From Pelagibacteraceae bacterium AG-390-L03 (GTDB lineage: Bacteria > Pseudomonadota > Alphaproteobacteria > Pelagibacterales > Pelagibacteraceae): DNA of 64,000 bases. The position numbers and the translations under genes were made by a program. Position 1 is the stretch's first letter. The number at the start of each line of letters is the position of its first letter. Of this stretch, positions 16,915 to 30,084 are shown piece after piece. The stretch spans positions 80,303-144,302 of the forward strand of contig QCHA01000002.1 of the NCBI GenBank assembly GCA_003279685.1. The letters run 5' to 3'. The notes below the pieces were generated by a model that was given only the letters and a program-made list of their open reading frames with translations, was not told the DNA's origin and did not search any database.

Positions 16915-17762
16915 TATTTTTGACTCTCCATATCAAAAGAAACTATTTTCACATATTCCAATTGAGTAAATTTAGAAAAAAAATCAATTTGACCATTTGA
17001 TTTTTCAGACATTCTGCCCACTGGTATTCCAGATTTAAATAATCCAGCAAACCCAGAAGTATAAATTACTCTATCTTTTTCATTAATTTCCTTATCTTCT
17101 TTTTCTTTGCTATATTCAATAATGCCATAATTTTTTCCAGTTCCAGAAACTACTGCTTGAATTCTATCTGGTAACAACATCACTGGAATCTTGCTGTTTA
17201 GATCTGATAAAAGTAACGCTCTTGAATTTGTGTAATTTACCTCGATAACTTTTCCAGCCAAATAAGAACCATCCATTATAGCCATTCCAATTTTTACATT
17301 ATCTTTACTGCCTTTGTTTAAAACAATTGATTTTAAATATGGGCTTTCCTTATCAATTAAAACCTTAGCTAATATCTCTTCTGAAGAAACACTTTCATTA
17401 ATTAGATTTCTTAATTTTTTATTTTCTAGTTTTAAAAAATCGCTAGTTAACTTTTCTTCTTTTAAAATATTAAGTTCAGATTTTATATCTTGATAATTGT
17501 TATATATTTCTAGATGGGCTGTTAATTGATTATTTATTTTTTGTATTTTATTTTCTGGTATTGAAATTAAATAAGACAATCTATAAACAACTTCATTAAT
17601 TCCAAACTTTATGAGTTTAATTACCTTAAAATCAAAATTACTTAAAATAATTACAAAAATAGATAAGAATATTAGAGTTAATAATGAAAAACGTTGCTTA
17701 TCTTTTTTTTTTAAAATTGCTGACCTAAAGGCTATTACAAAATCATCTCTGCCTTTAACCAT
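16914..17762 (-). CDS. mreC: Rod-shape-determining protein MreC
   Basis: A 282-residue bitopic protein: a basic N-terminus, one transmembrane helix (FSLLTLIFLSIFVIILSNF), a coiled-coil region rich in Leu/Lys/Glu at about residues 85-125, and a periplasmic beta domain with VLNKGSKDNVKIGMAI and TSGFAGLFKSGIPVG, both MreC signatures. It scaffolds PBP2 and RodA on the outer face of the inner membrane. It starts 5 bp after mreB. Confidence 0.93.
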   Translation of the reverse strand: MVKGRDDFVIAFRSAILKKKDKQRFSLLTLIFLSIFVIILSNFDFKVIKLIKFGINEVVYRLSYLISIPENKIQKINNQLTAHLEIYNNYQDIKSELNILKEEKLTSDFLKLENKKLRNLINESVSSEEILAKVLIDKESPYLKSIVLNKGSKDNVKIGMAIMDGSYLAGKVIEVNYTNSRALLLSDLNSKIPVMLLPDRIQAVVSGTGKNYGIIEYSKEKEDKEINEKDRVIYTSGFAGLFKSGIPVGRMSEKSNGQIDFFSKFTQLEYVKIVSFDMESQK

Positions 17763-17767
17763 TATTT

Positions 17768-20375
<2,608 letters not shown>

Positions 20376-20397
20376 AACTAAATAATTTAGAAAAACT

Positions 20398-20425
20398 ATA
20401 ATACAATCTATAAGAGAGATTGCAA
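20398..20425 (-). promoter_or_regulatory. Candidate promoter for leuA
   Basis: On the minus strand TTGCAA, a 16-bp spacer and TATTAT precede the leuA ATG by about 23 bp. If used, the leader would be very short. Judged by eye only. Confidence 0.4.
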
Positions 20426-20449
20426 AATAATTTGTTGAATTTCTCTTAT
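20410..20449 (-). terminator. Inverted repeat between the dpp operon and leuA
   Basis: ATAAGAGA and TCTCTTAT form a perfect 8-bp pair around a 24-nt loop, and a smaller GACC/GGTC hairpin lies just before it on the minus strand (about 20454-20467). They follow the last gene of the peptide importer and may end or weaken its transcript, or belong to a leuA leader. There is no clear T-run, so termination is uncertain. Confidence 0.3.
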
Positions 20450-20476
20450 TATTCGACCGTTTCAGGTCCTCCAATT

Positions 20477-22159
20477 TTAGTTATAAATTGACTCAATTTT
20501 TGGCATTAAGTGCAAAAGTTTTTTTGTGTACTCATGCTGAGGTTTCAAAAAAAGCTCTTCAGTATTTGAAACTTCACACAATTTACCATCTTTTAATACT
20601 CCAATTCTATCACACATTTGTCTTACTACTGGTAAGTCATGACTAATAAATAGTATTGTTAAATTCAATTGTTCTTGTAAATCTTTTAATAAGTTTAATA
20701 TTTGTGCTTGGATACTTACATCTAGCGCTGAAGTTGGCTCATCACAAACAAGAAGTCTTGGTTGAGTGGCTAATGCTCTTGCAATTGATATTCTTTGTCT
20801 TTGCCCTCCAGAAAACTCATGAGGGTATCGATCAGCAGACTTTTGTGATAACTCTACAGATTCTAATAAATCAAAAATATAACCATCTAAATCAATATTT
20901 GAAATTACTGGATTGTGAAGTTTGATTGGTTCTGAAATTATATCTCTAACTTTTAATCTTCCATTTAAAGAAGAATATGGGTCTTGAAAAATCATTTGTA
21001 TCTGCTTTCTAAATTTCATCATTTCAGATTTATTATTTATTTTTGTGATACAAATATTATCAAAAAAAATATCTCCTGAAGAAGGTTTAAACAAATTTAC
21101 AATCATCTTTGCAATTGTTGACTTTCCACTTCCACTTTCACCTACTAATCCAAACGACTCACCCTCTTTGATTTTAAAAGAAACATCGTCTACAGCCATT
21201 ACAGAATTTTTTGAACTTTCAGTAAAAAAATTATCATCAAAACTTTTGCCAAGATTTTTAATTTGGACTAAGTCTTGCTTTATAATTTCTTTCTTATCCC
21301 ATCTATTTAAAATCTTAATATTATTTTCTTGATTTTTTTTATTTTGTTTATCGACAATTACAAATCTTGAAATCTTCTTATTAGTTGGAGGAACTGAGCT
21401 AACTAAACTTTTTGTATAATTTTTTTTTGGTTTTGTTAATATTTCTTTAGTCACTCCAATTTCAACTAATTGGCCACTTTTCATTACCGCAACTCTATTT
21501 GCTGTCTCTGCAATCACTCCCATATCATGAGTAATCAAAATTACTGCAAGATTTCTTTCTTTTGTAAGTTTTTTAATCAAATCAAGAATTTGGGATTGTA
21601 TTGAAACATCTAAAGCTGTTGTTGGTTCATCTGCAATTAAAAGTTCTGGTTCACAGCATAGGGCAAGTGAAATCACTACCCTTTGCCTCATACCTCCTGA
21701 GAACTGGTGAGGATAATTATTAAATCTTATTTCTGCATCTTTGATTCCAACCTCTTTTAAAAGATCTATTGATTTGTTTTTCGCTTCATCTTTTGTCAAA
21801 TTAAGATGTGTTTGAATAGTTTCTATTAATTGCTCGCCAATTGTAAGTATTGGGTTTAGTGAGGTTTGAGGGTCTTGAAAAATAAGGCCAATTTTTTTAC
21901 CTCTATACTTTATAATGTTATTTCTATCTTCATGAATGTTAAGATCGCCTAAAATTACCGAACCACTTGATACTTTTCCAGGTTCGTCTATCAAATTAAT
22001 AATTGCATTACCAACTGTGCTTTTTCCTGATCCAGATTCACCAACTAAGCCTAATATTTCTCCTTTATTTACCTCTATATTTACATTCTTTGCAGCATAA
22101 ACGGTTTCTTTCCTCATAGGGTAATCAACACTAAGATTTTTAATTTTTAAAAAACTCAT
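20477..22159 (-). CDS. Fused dipeptide/oligopeptide ABC transporter ATPase (DppD-DppF fusion)
   Basis: A 560-residue protein with two complete ABC ATPase domains. Each has Walker A GESGSGKST (near residues 36 and 340), a signature (FSGGMRQR near 148; FSGGQRQR near 460), and a Walker B (LLIADEP and LLVCDEP). In E. coli Dpp and Opp these are separate proteins; the fused form resembles YejF and GsiA. It powers peptide or related uptake with the two permeases upstream. It overlaps the DppC-like gene by 4 bp and ends the operon. Substrate (dipeptide, oligopeptide, other) is not decided by sequence. Confidence 0.92.
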   Translation of the reverse strand: MSFLKIKNLSVDYPMRKETVYAAKNVNIEVNKGEILGLVGESGSGKSTVGNAIINLIDEPGKVSSGSVILGDLNIHEDRNNIIKYRGKKIGLIFQDPQTSLNPILTIGEQLIETIQTHLNLTKDEAKNKSIDLLKEVGIKDAEIRFNNYPHQFSGGMRQRVVISLALCCEPELLIADEPTTALDVSIQSQILDLIKKLTKERNLAVILITHDMGVIAETANRVAVMKSGQLVEIGVTKEILTKPKKNYTKSLVSSVPPTNKKISRFVIVDKQNKKNQENNIKILNRWDKKEIIKQDLVQIKNLGKSFDDNFFTESSKNSVMAVDDVSFKIKEGESFGLVGESGSGKSTIAKMIVNLFKPSSGDIFFDNICITKINNKSEMMKFRKQIQMIFQDPYSSLNGRLKVRDIISEPIKLHNPVISNIDLDGYIFDLLESVELSQKSADRYPHEFSGGQRQRISIARALATQPRLLVCDEPTSALDVSIQAQILNLLKDLQEQLNLTILFISHDLPVVRQMCDRIGVLKDGKLCEVSNTEELFLKPQHEYTKKLLHLMPKIESIYN

Positions 22160-23082
22160 TTTTTTAACCTTGGATTTAAAGTGTCTCTCATCCAGTCACC
22201 TAATAGATTTATTGAAAAAGCTAGTATTACTAAAAAAATTGCTGGAAAAAACGTAATCCACCACTCTCCTGAAAAAAGAAAATCATTACCTAGTCTAATT
22301 AAGGTTCCTAGAGACGGAGTAGTGGGAGGAACTCCAACACCTAAAAAACTTAAAGTTGACTCTGCTATGATTGCAAGTGCAAGTCCAATAGTTCCTATTA
22401 CCAATACTGGTCTTAAAATGTTTGGTAAAATATGTTTAAACATAATAACTAAATTTGAAACTCCAATTATAGTTGAGGCTGATACATAATCTTTATTTTT
22501 TTCAACTAGTGTAGCTGCTCTTGATACTCTTGCAAATTGCGGCCACTCTGAAATTCCAATAGCAAATATTAAAACATAAATAGCCATCTCATCATGCATC
22601 TCTCTTGAAATTAATCCTCTGGCAATTCCGTCAACCAAAAGAGCCATCAGAATACTTGGTACTGTCAATTGTACATCTGTTAATCTCATTACTATCATTT
22701 CATATTTTCCACCAAAATATCCTGCTGTTAATCCTAATCCAACTCCAAGTATTAAACTAAATATAATTGCAGAAAAACCAACAATTAAAGAAATTCTTGA
22801 ACCATAAAGAATTGTAGATAACATATCCCTACCTTGACCATCAGTGCCTAAAATAAATTTTGAAAGACCATCTTCTGTCCAAGACGGTGGGGTAAAAGCT
22901 TCCATCAAAGATAATGAAGATGGATCAAAAGGATTATATGGAGTAATAAATTCTACAAAAAAAGAACAAAAGAAAATTATAAATAAAATAACTGATGAAA
23001 CAATTGCTGTAGGGGACTTAATAAAACTATGATAGATATCACTATCCTTAATTCTATCCCAACTAGTGATAATTTTATCCAC
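22156..23082 (-). CDS. Peptide ABC transporter permease, DppC type
   Basis: A 308-residue inner-membrane permease. An N-terminal OppC-type segment (SPTAIVSSVILFIIFFCSFFVEFITPYNPFDP) is followed by FILGTDGQGRDMLSTILYGSRISL, a DppC/OppC hallmark, and the EAA-like coupling loop VEKNKDYVSASTIIGVSNLV. It forms half of the channel with the DppB-like protein. It overlaps its neighbours by 8 and 4 bp. Confidence 0.9.
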   Translation of the reverse strand: MDKIITSWDRIKDSDIYHSFIKSPTAIVSSVILFIIFFCSFFVEFITPYNPFDPSSLSLMEAFTPPSWTEDGLSKFILGTDGQGRDMLSTILYGSRISLIVGFSAIIFSLILGVGLGLTAGYFGGKYEMIVMRLTDVQLTVPSILMALLVDGIARGLISREMHDEMAIYVLIFAIGISEWPQFARVSRAATLVEKNKDYVSASTIIGVSNLVIMFKHILPNILRPVLVIGTIGLALAIIAESTLSFLGVGVPPTTPSLGTLIRLGNDFLFSGEWWITFFPAIFLVILAFSINLLGDWMRDTLNPRLKK

Positions 23083-24058
23083 TTGAAATATCTCCTTTCA
23101 CTCTAATTCTTGGATCTATAAAATAATAAAGAATATCAACAATAAAATTTATCATTACAAAAACAAAAGCTATAAAAACTAAATAAGCTGACATAATTGG
23201 TATATCAACGAACTGTACTGCTTGAATAAATAAAAATCCCATACCGGGCCATTGAAAAACTGTTTCGGTAATTATTGAAAATGCAATTAAAGTACCAATA
23301 TTAATTCCTGCAATAGTAATAACTGGAATTAGTCCATTTTTTAACGCATGTTTATATTTAATACTATTTTCACTTATGCCTCTTGCACGTGCAAATTTAA
23401 TATAATCTGTTTGTAAAATCTCCATCATCTCTGCTCTTACAAGTCTAATAATATAAGTCATTTGAAAAAGGCTTAGAGTAACCGATGGAAGTATAATTGC
23501 TTTTAATCCAGAGGTTGTTAAAAAACCAGTAGTCCAAAAACCTAAGTCAACCACCTCACCTCTTCCAAATGAGGGTAAAATTCCTAAAATTACTGCAAAC
23601 AAATAAATAAAAAGTATGCCAATAACAAATGTGGGAAGCGATACTCCTAGCAAGGAAACAGCTAAGATAATATCACTAAAAAAACCTTTTCTATTAATTC
23701 CTGTGTAAACTCCTAGCAATGTGCCAGATACTAAAGCTATTAAAGCTGAAATTACTACAAGCTCTATAGTAGCAGGCAATCTTTCAACTATTAAATCTGA
23801 AACTGGCCTTCTTAATTGATATGAAATTCCAAATTCTCCTTTAGATGCATTAACAACAAATCTAGAAAATTGAACATGAATTGGGTCCATTAATCCAAGA
23901 GTTTCTCTAAGTTCGGCCCTTTCTTCATCCGATGTTTCTTCCCCAACCATATTATTTATTGGGTCTCCGACAAAATTAAATAAAGAGAAAGATACAAATG
24001 CAACGACTAGCATTACCAAAGCTGATTGAAACAGCCGTTTAAAAAAATATTTTATCAA
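23075..24058 (-). CDS. Peptide ABC transporter permease, DppB type
   Basis: A 327-residue inner-membrane permease with about six helices. The N-terminal FFKRLFQSALVMLVVAFVSF and LGLMDPIHVQF are DppB/OppB features, and the coupling loop QTDYIKFARARGISENSI matches the EAA motif. It heads the permease block 61 bp behind the binding-protein gene, with a strong hairpin in the gap. It pairs with the DppC-like protein. Confidence 0.9.
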   Translation of the reverse strand: MIKYFFKRLFQSALVMLVVAFVSFSLFNFVGDPINNMVGEETSDEERAELRETLGLMDPIHVQFSRFVVNASKGEFGISYQLRRPVSDLIVERLPATIELVVISALIALVSGTLLGVYTGINRKGFFSDIILAVSLLGVSLPTFVIGILFIYLFAVILGILPSFGRGEVVDLGFWTTGFLTTSGLKAIILPSVTLSLFQMTYIIRLVRAEMMEILQTDYIKFARARGISENSIKYKHALKNGLIPVITIAGINIGTLIAFSIITETVFQWPGMGFLFIQAVQFVDIPIMSAYLVFIAFVFVMINFIVDILYYFIDPRIRVKGDISSG

Positions 24059-24076
24059 TTTTAGAAGATTTTAAAT

Positions 24077-24109
24077 TTACAAGCCCTCTATATTTTAGAG
24101 GGCTTGTAA
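24077..24109. terminator. Perfect hairpin between the peptide-binding protein and its permeases
   Basis: TTACAAGCCCTCTA and TAGAGGGCTTGTAA form a perfect 14-bp stem with a TATTT loop. No T-run follows on the minus strand, so it is more likely an mRNA-stabilising or attenuating element than a full terminator. It would leave the binding protein more abundant than the permeases. Confidence 0.65.
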
Positions 24110-24119
24110 TAATTTTTAT

Positions 24120-25682
24120 TTAATTGAAACTAGCAGTTCTAAATAACGGCTCGTTATTTGGTCTGATAGGTACGTTAACTCCACTTTTAGATGCCCAAGA
24201 GATTACTTGATGGTGAAGAGGAAGATAAGAAATATCATCTTTCACAATTTTCCAAGCCTTAGCTATTGCAGCATTCCTTTTATCTAAATCAACTTCACCT
24301 TCCATAACTCTTATTGCAGCATCTACTTCTGAGTTACTAAAGTTAACTTTATTCCAACTAGCACCTGATTCATATAAATAATGAAAAACATAGTGACTAT
24401 CTAGAGTAGGAACACCCCAACCAAGCATATAGAAATCACCTTGATTATCTTTAAGCTCTTTAAAGTGTTTACTCTTAGTTTGAGCAAATAAATTTACGTT
24501 AACACCAATTTTACCAAACATACCAACAACAGCAGTGCAAATAGCTTCGTCATTTACATATCTGTCATTTGGACATCTCAACTCAACATCAAAACCATTT
24601 GGATAGCCTGCATCAGCTAATAGTTTTTTTGCTGCATCAACATCGTAAGGCAATCTTTTATCAAGATCTGTGGTGTAACCATTTACACCAGGAAAAGTTA
24701 TAATACCTGCAGGCTCACTCAAACCTCTCATAACTTTTTTCTTGATAGCTTCAATATCAATCGCCTGATAAAGAGCTTGTCTTACTGCTTTTTTCTTAAA
24801 TGGATTATCACCTGTATTACCAGTTCTTAATTTGTCAGCAGATTGATCCATACCCAAGAAAATCGTACGCATTTGCGCAGTACTTTCAACTTTATGTGCT
24901 GATGAAGATCCAATTCGAGCTAAATCTTGAACTGGTGCATCAGTAACTACGTCAATTTCTCCTGATAAAAGTGCTGCAACTCTTGTTGCTGCATTTTTAA
25001 TTGGAAGTAATTCAATTTCAGTTACTGTTTTATCTGTCATCTCACCCCACCAATGTTTATTTCTTTTAAACACAGTTTTAGTATTAGGTTCTCTTAAAGT
25101 AATTTTAAAAGGTCCAGTTCCAAGAGCATTTGTTGCTGAAAAAGTTTCTTGTCCAGCGTCCCAGTTTTGAGGTGACATTGCAAAATTCTTTTCAGACCAT
25201 GCTCTAGACATTATAAAAATGTTTGATAACTGGTTTAAAAGAATAGGATTGGGCTTACTTGTTGTAATTTTAACAGCATAATCACCAACAGCTTTTACTC
25301 CTGAAATTGTACTGATATATTCTTTAAAATCAGATGTTCTTTGCTTAGCTCTTAGAATGCTAAACACAACATCTGCAGATGTCATTCCTGACCCATCAGA
25401 AAACTTAGCGTCTTCTCTTAATGTAAAGATCCAAGTATTTGGATCAGTAGCTTTCCATTTTGTTGCTAAAGCAGGACCTATTTTCATATCCAAGCCTCTT
25501 TGAACAAGTGCTTCATATACTTGTCTTGATACTTGAGTCGTTGGTCCTTCGTTTTGTGCATGTGGATCTAAAGTTAGACTGTCTCCTTGCATTGACCATT
25601 TAATAGTTTTGGCCCATGCTGAAGAAAATCCAAATACTAGAACTACTGATAGTAAAACTCTAATAAAATTTTTGATTTTCAT
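24120..25682 (-). CDS. Periplasmic peptide-binding protein (SBP family 5)
   Basis: A 520-residue extracellular solute-binding protein of family 5 (DppA/OppA type). A signal peptide is visible (cut near SSAWA-KTIKW). The mature chain opens with WSMQGDSLTLDPHAQNEGPT and has YEALVQRG and TLREDAKFSDGSGMTSADVVFS, all typical. It is the first gene of the peptide-import operon and has a GAGGG ribosome-binding site. In the periplasm it would bind a peptide or small organic ligand. Ligand identity is open. Confidence 0.9.
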   Translation of the reverse strand: MKIKNFIRVLLSVVLVFGFSSAWAKTIKWSMQGDSLTLDPHAQNEGPTTQVSRQVYEALVQRGLDMKIGPALATKWKATDPNTWIFTLREDAKFSDGSGMTSADVVFSILRAKQRTSDFKEYISTISGVKAVGDYAVKITTSKPNPILLNQLSNIFIMSRAWSEKNFAMSPQNWDAGQETFSATNALGTGPFKITLREPNTKTVFKRNKHWWGEMTDKTVTEIELLPIKNAATRVAALLSGEIDVVTDAPVQDLARIGSSSAHKVESTAQMRTIFLGMDQSADKLRTGNTGDNPFKKKAVRQALYQAIDIEAIKKKVMRGLSEPAGIITFPGVNGYTTDLDKRLPYDVDAAKKLLADAGYPNGFDVELRCPNDRYVNDEAICTAVVGMFGKIGVNVNLFAQTKSKHFKELKDNQGDFYMLGWGVPTLDSHYVFHYLYESGASWNKVNFSNSEVDAAIRVMEGEVDLDKRNAAIAKAWKIVKDDISYLPLHHQVISWASKSGVNVPIRPNNEPLFRTASFN

Positions 25683-25764
25683 TATTTCCCTCTTTTTTAA
25701 ATTTATTTAAAAAAGTATAGGTGAAATAAGCAAATTTTTATAGAAAAAATTTTATAATAAAAAA

Positions 25765-26802
<1,038 letters not shown>

Positions 26803-26806
26803 TTAA

Positions 26807-27355
26807 TTAGTTAAATATTTCAGCGCCTCTAGTCATTGCAACCGCTCCAGTTCTTGAGACACTTATAAGACCGTGCGATTTTAAATTTTTTGCCATTTTA
26901 TCAATTTCTCTTCTGAGTGCCGTAATTTGAATTACAGCAGATTTTTTTGTTTGATCTAATATAACTGGATTATAATTTTTACAAGCATTTAAAGCTTTAT
27001 TTATTTTAATTGAATTTCCAACTACTTTAAAAAGTGCCATTTCTTTAAAAATTACATTTTTATCATCTCTTTTAAAATTACCAACTTTGTGAACAGGCAC
27101 TAACTTTTTCAATTGAAGAACTATTTGTTCTATTACTTCAGGAGTTCCTGTTGTTACAATTGTAATTCTTGAAAGATTATTTTTTTGATCAACCTCCGCT
27201 ACTGCAAGTGACTCTATGTTATATCCTCTACCAGAAAAAAGACCCACCACCCTTGATAAAACGCTTGCTTCATTAGCTACCCAAACAACAATTATATGAG
27301 TTTCTAATTTACTTACTTTCGTTGGAGTACTATATGCTGATTTAGATTTTGGCAT
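26807..27355 (-). CDS. ilvN: Acetolactate synthase small (regulatory) subunit
   Basis: A 182-residue small subunit (called ilvN or ilvH in different species). The N-terminal ACT domain reads ANEASVLSRVVGLFSGRGYNIESLAV near residues 28-53; a C-terminal domain follows with QITALRREIDKMAKNL. It binds valine and controls IlvB. Its start directly follows the ilvB stop. There is a lysine-rich N-terminal extension of about 15 residues. Confidence 0.95.
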   Translation of the reverse strand: MPKSKSAYSTPTKVSKLETHIIVVWVANEASVLSRVVGLFSGRGYNIESLAVAEVDQKNNLSRITIVTTGTPEVIEQIVLQLKKLVPVHKVGNFKRDDKNVIFKEMALFKVVGNSIKINKALNACKNYNPVILDQTKKSAVIQITALRREIDKMAKNLKSHGLISVSRTGAVAMTRGAEIFN

Positions 27356-29122
27356 TTAAACTAACGCTTTTCCCTTGCCTGTAATTTTATTTTCTTCTTG
27401 GTCTTTTGGACCTAACAACATTTGATTATGAGGTTTTCCAGATGGGATCATTGGAAAACAGTTCTCTGCTTGATCCACAAGACAATCAAAGATAACTGGC
27501 TTATCAACACTGATCATTTCCTCTATTTTTTCATCTAATTCGTCTGGATTTTCAGCTCTAATACCAACACATCCATAAGCCTCAGCTAACTTTACAAAAT
27601 CAGGTAATGCCTCAGAGTAACTTTCTGAGTAATTTTTTTCATGTAGTAATTCCTGCCACTGTCTTACCATTCCCATATATTGATTATTTAAAATGAAAAT
27701 CTTTATTGGTAAATTATATTGAATTGCAGTTGAGATTTCTTGCATTGTCATTAAAATCGACGCTTCACCAGCTACATCAATCACCAATTTGTTTGGATTT
27801 GCGACCTGAACACCTATCGCAGCTGGTAAACCATAACCCATAGTACCAAGACCACCTGAAGTCATCCATCTATTTGGTTTATTAAATTTATAGTGTTGTG
27901 CAGCCCACATTTGATGTTGGCCAACCTCAGTTGTAATAAAAGTATCTTGATTTTTAGTTAACTCATAAAGTCTTTGAACTGCGTGTTGAGGCTTAATAAT
28001 TTTATCACTATTAATAAAGTTTAAAGATTGTTTTGTTCTCCACTTTTGTATTTGTTGCCACCATTTTGAAATTTTTTGTTTATTTGATTTTTCTAAATTT
28101 AAATTTTTCCTCTTTAAAGTTTTTGTTGTTAACTTAATAACATCAGTTACATCTCCAACAATTGCTAAATCTACTTTTATAATTTTATTAATTGATGAGG
28201 GATCAATATCAATATGTACTTTTTTTGATTTAGGAGAGAATTCGTCAATTTTACCAGTAATACGATCGTCAAATCTTGCACCAATATTAATTAGTAAGTC
28301 ACAATCGTGCATAGCATTATTAGCTTCAAATGTTCCATGCATTCCAAGCATCCCTAAGAATTGATTATCCTCACCAGGGTATGAGCCTAAACCTTGAAGA
28401 GTTGAGGTGATCGGAAATCCAGTTAATGCAACTAATTCTCTTAAAAGTTCACTTGCTTTCGGCCCTGAGTTTATAACACCTCCACCAGTATAAAAAATTG
28501 GTTTTGAAGCCTTATTCATTAGTTCAATTAATTGATCAATATCTTTTTGATTAAATCTATTTTTATTTTTAATTTCTATTTTCTTTTCTTTTTTAAGAGA
28601 AACATATTTAGTTTTTGCAAATTGAATATCTTTTGGAATATCAACTAATACTGGACCAGGTCTGCCTGTTGTTGCAACTTCAAATGCTTCATACATAACT
28701 CTTTGAAGATCTTTAATATCTTTTACTAACCAATTATGTTTTGTACATGGTCTAGTAATTCCAGTCGTATCACATTCCTGGAAAGCATCTGTTCCAATTA
28801 AATGAGTTGGTACCTGTCCTGAAATGCAAACTAGTGGAACTGAATCCATATATGCATCAGTTAGTGCAGTAACAACATTTGTTGCACCAGGTCCAGAGGT
28901 AACTAAAACAACTCCAGGCTTACCTGAAGATCTTGCGTAACCTTCTGCTGCATGACCAGCTCCTTGTTCATGTCTTACTAAAATATGTTTAATAGATGTA
29001 TGATTTTTTAATTCATCATAAATTGGAAGAACTGCTCCTCCAGGATAACCAAAAATATGACTTACCTTTTGCTCTTCAAGGCATTTAAAAACAATTTCTG
29101 CTCCAGTATATAATTTTGGCAT
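27356..29122 (-). CDS. ilvB: Acetolactate synthase large (catalytic) subunit
   Basis: A 588-residue thiamine-diphosphate enzyme (called ilvB or ilvI). N-terminal domain: FGYPGGAVLPIYDEL and the catalytic Glu in RHEQGAGHAAEGYAR near residue 52. The C-terminal cofactor region reads VAGEASILMTMQEIST, so the usual Asp of the GD motif is Glu, followed by LNNQYMGMVRQWQ. It makes 2-acetolactate from pyruvate, the first common step to valine and leucine. It starts the ilvBNC block and may have its own promoter. Confidence 0.95.
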   Translation of the reverse strand: MPKLYTGAEIVFKCLEEQKVSHIFGYPGGAVLPIYDELKNHTSIKHILVRHEQGAGHAAEGYARSSGKPGVVLVTSGPGATNVVTALTDAYMDSVPLVCISGQVPTHLIGTDAFQECDTTGITRPCTKHNWLVKDIKDLQRVMYEAFEVATTGRPGPVLVDIPKDIQFAKTKYVSLKKEKKIEIKNKNRFNQKDIDQLIELMNKASKPIFYTGGGVINSGPKASELLRELVALTGFPITSTLQGLGSYPGEDNQFLGMLGMHGTFEANNAMHDCDLLINIGARFDDRITGKIDEFSPKSKKVHIDIDPSSINKIIKVDLAIVGDVTDVIKLTTKTLKRKNLNLEKSNKQKISKWWQQIQKWRTKQSLNFINSDKIIKPQHAVQRLYELTKNQDTFITTEVGQHQMWAAQHYKFNKPNRWMTSGGLGTMGYGLPAAIGVQVANPNKLVIDVAGEASILMTMQEISTAIQYNLPIKIFILNNQYMGMVRQWQELLHEKNYSESYSEALPDFVKLAEAYGCVGIRAENPDELDEKIEEMISVDKPVIFDCLVDQAENCFPMIPSGKPHNQMLLGPKDQEENKITGKGKALV

Positions 29123-29128
29123 TTCGCA

Positions 29129-29157
29129 ATCTAGCTGAAGTTGTACTGATTGGTCAA
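29129..29157 (-). promoter_or_regulatory. Candidate promoter for ilvBNC
   Basis: On the minus strand TTGACC, a 17-bp spacer and TAGATT lie between the miaA stop and ilvB. Transcription would begin at or very near the ATG, giving an almost leaderless mRNA. By eye only. Confidence 0.3.
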
Positions 29158-29170
29158 GTTTTAGAATGAA

Positions 29171-30082
29171 TTATTTAATTTTTTTTATAAATTTATTTAA
29201 GTCTTGTGGTGGTAATTTTATCCAACTCATCATGTTGCCTCTAGCCCAAGTACTTTGTCTTTTTGCATATTGTCTAGTCTTTATTGATATTTTTTCAATA
29301 ACGTAGCTTATATCTTTTGTTTTTTCTAAATATTCTTTTATTTCATGGATACCGATGGCCTTATTAACGCTCTTATCTTTTCTAATTTTTAATTTTAGAA
29401 ATCTTTTAACCTCGTTAATTGCACCAATCTTAATCATTTGTTCAGCTCTTTTGTTAATTCTTTGAATTAGCTCTTCACGGGGATAGTCTATGTAGATTTT
29501 AAAAAAATCATCTTTAACAAAATGTGATTTGGTATTTTGAAACCAATTATGAAGTGATTTTTTAGTAAATTGTTTAACTTCATAAGCTCTAATTGATCTT
29601 TGAGAGTCTGTTGGATCAATCTTATCTTTAGAGCTTGGGTCAAGCTTCAAAAGTTTTTGATAAAATTTTTTTTGTCCTAAACTTTTATGTAAAGCTCTTA
29701 TTTTATTTCTAAATCGAATTGGAATATTGGGAATACTTGTTAATCCATCGGTTAAAGCTTTAAAGTATAAACCTGTTCCCCCAACAAAAATAGGAGTTTT
29801 TTTTCTTGCTTTAACTTCTTTGATTTTTTTAATTGCATATTTTAACCAATCTCCTGTTGAGAAATTAATTTTAACACTATTAAAACCATACAAGTGATGC
29901 TTTATTTTTTGATAATTTTTAGGATAAGGGCGCGCAGATAAAATCTTCAATTCTTTATAAACTTGCATGCTATCCGCATTAATAATTTCGCCATTAACTT
30001 TTTTAGCAAGTTTAATTGCAAAATTTGATTTTCCTGATGCTGTTGGTCCAGAAATTAAAATAATCTTGGATTTTAAATCCAT
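29171..30082 (-). CDS. miaA: tRNA dimethylallyltransferase
   Basis: A 303-residue MiaA. The P-loop is ISGPTASGKSNFAI near residue 9, followed by the DSMQVY substrate motif, VGGTGLYFKALTDGL and the C-terminal IKTRQYAKRQSTWARGN. It adds a dimethylallyl group to A37 of tRNAs that read UNN codons. It lies 2 bp behind the DegP-like gene and ahead of ilvB, so it may be cotranscribed with the hflKC-degP genes. Confidence 0.95.
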   Translation of the reverse strand: MDLKSKIILISGPTASGKSNFAIKLAKKVNGEIINADSMQVYKELKILSARPYPKNYQKIKHHLYGFNSVKINFSTGDWLKYAIKKIKEVKARKKTPIFVGGTGLYFKALTDGLTSIPNIPIRFRNKIRALHKSLGQKKFYQKLLKLDPSSKDKIDPTDSQRSIRAYEVKQFTKKSLHNWFQNTKSHFVKDDFFKIYIDYPREELIQRINKRAEQMIKIGAINEVKRFLKLKIRKDKSVNKAIGIHEIKEYLEKTKDISYVIEKISIKTRQYAKRQSTWARGNMMSWIKLPPQDLNKFIKKIK

Positions 30083-30084
30083 GA

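Noticed and set aside
20376-20474. 33-codon N-terminal extension of leuA
   Set aside because: Not LeuA-like and crosses a candidate promoter and hairpin; MSSKNRVFIFDTTMRDG is the normal start.
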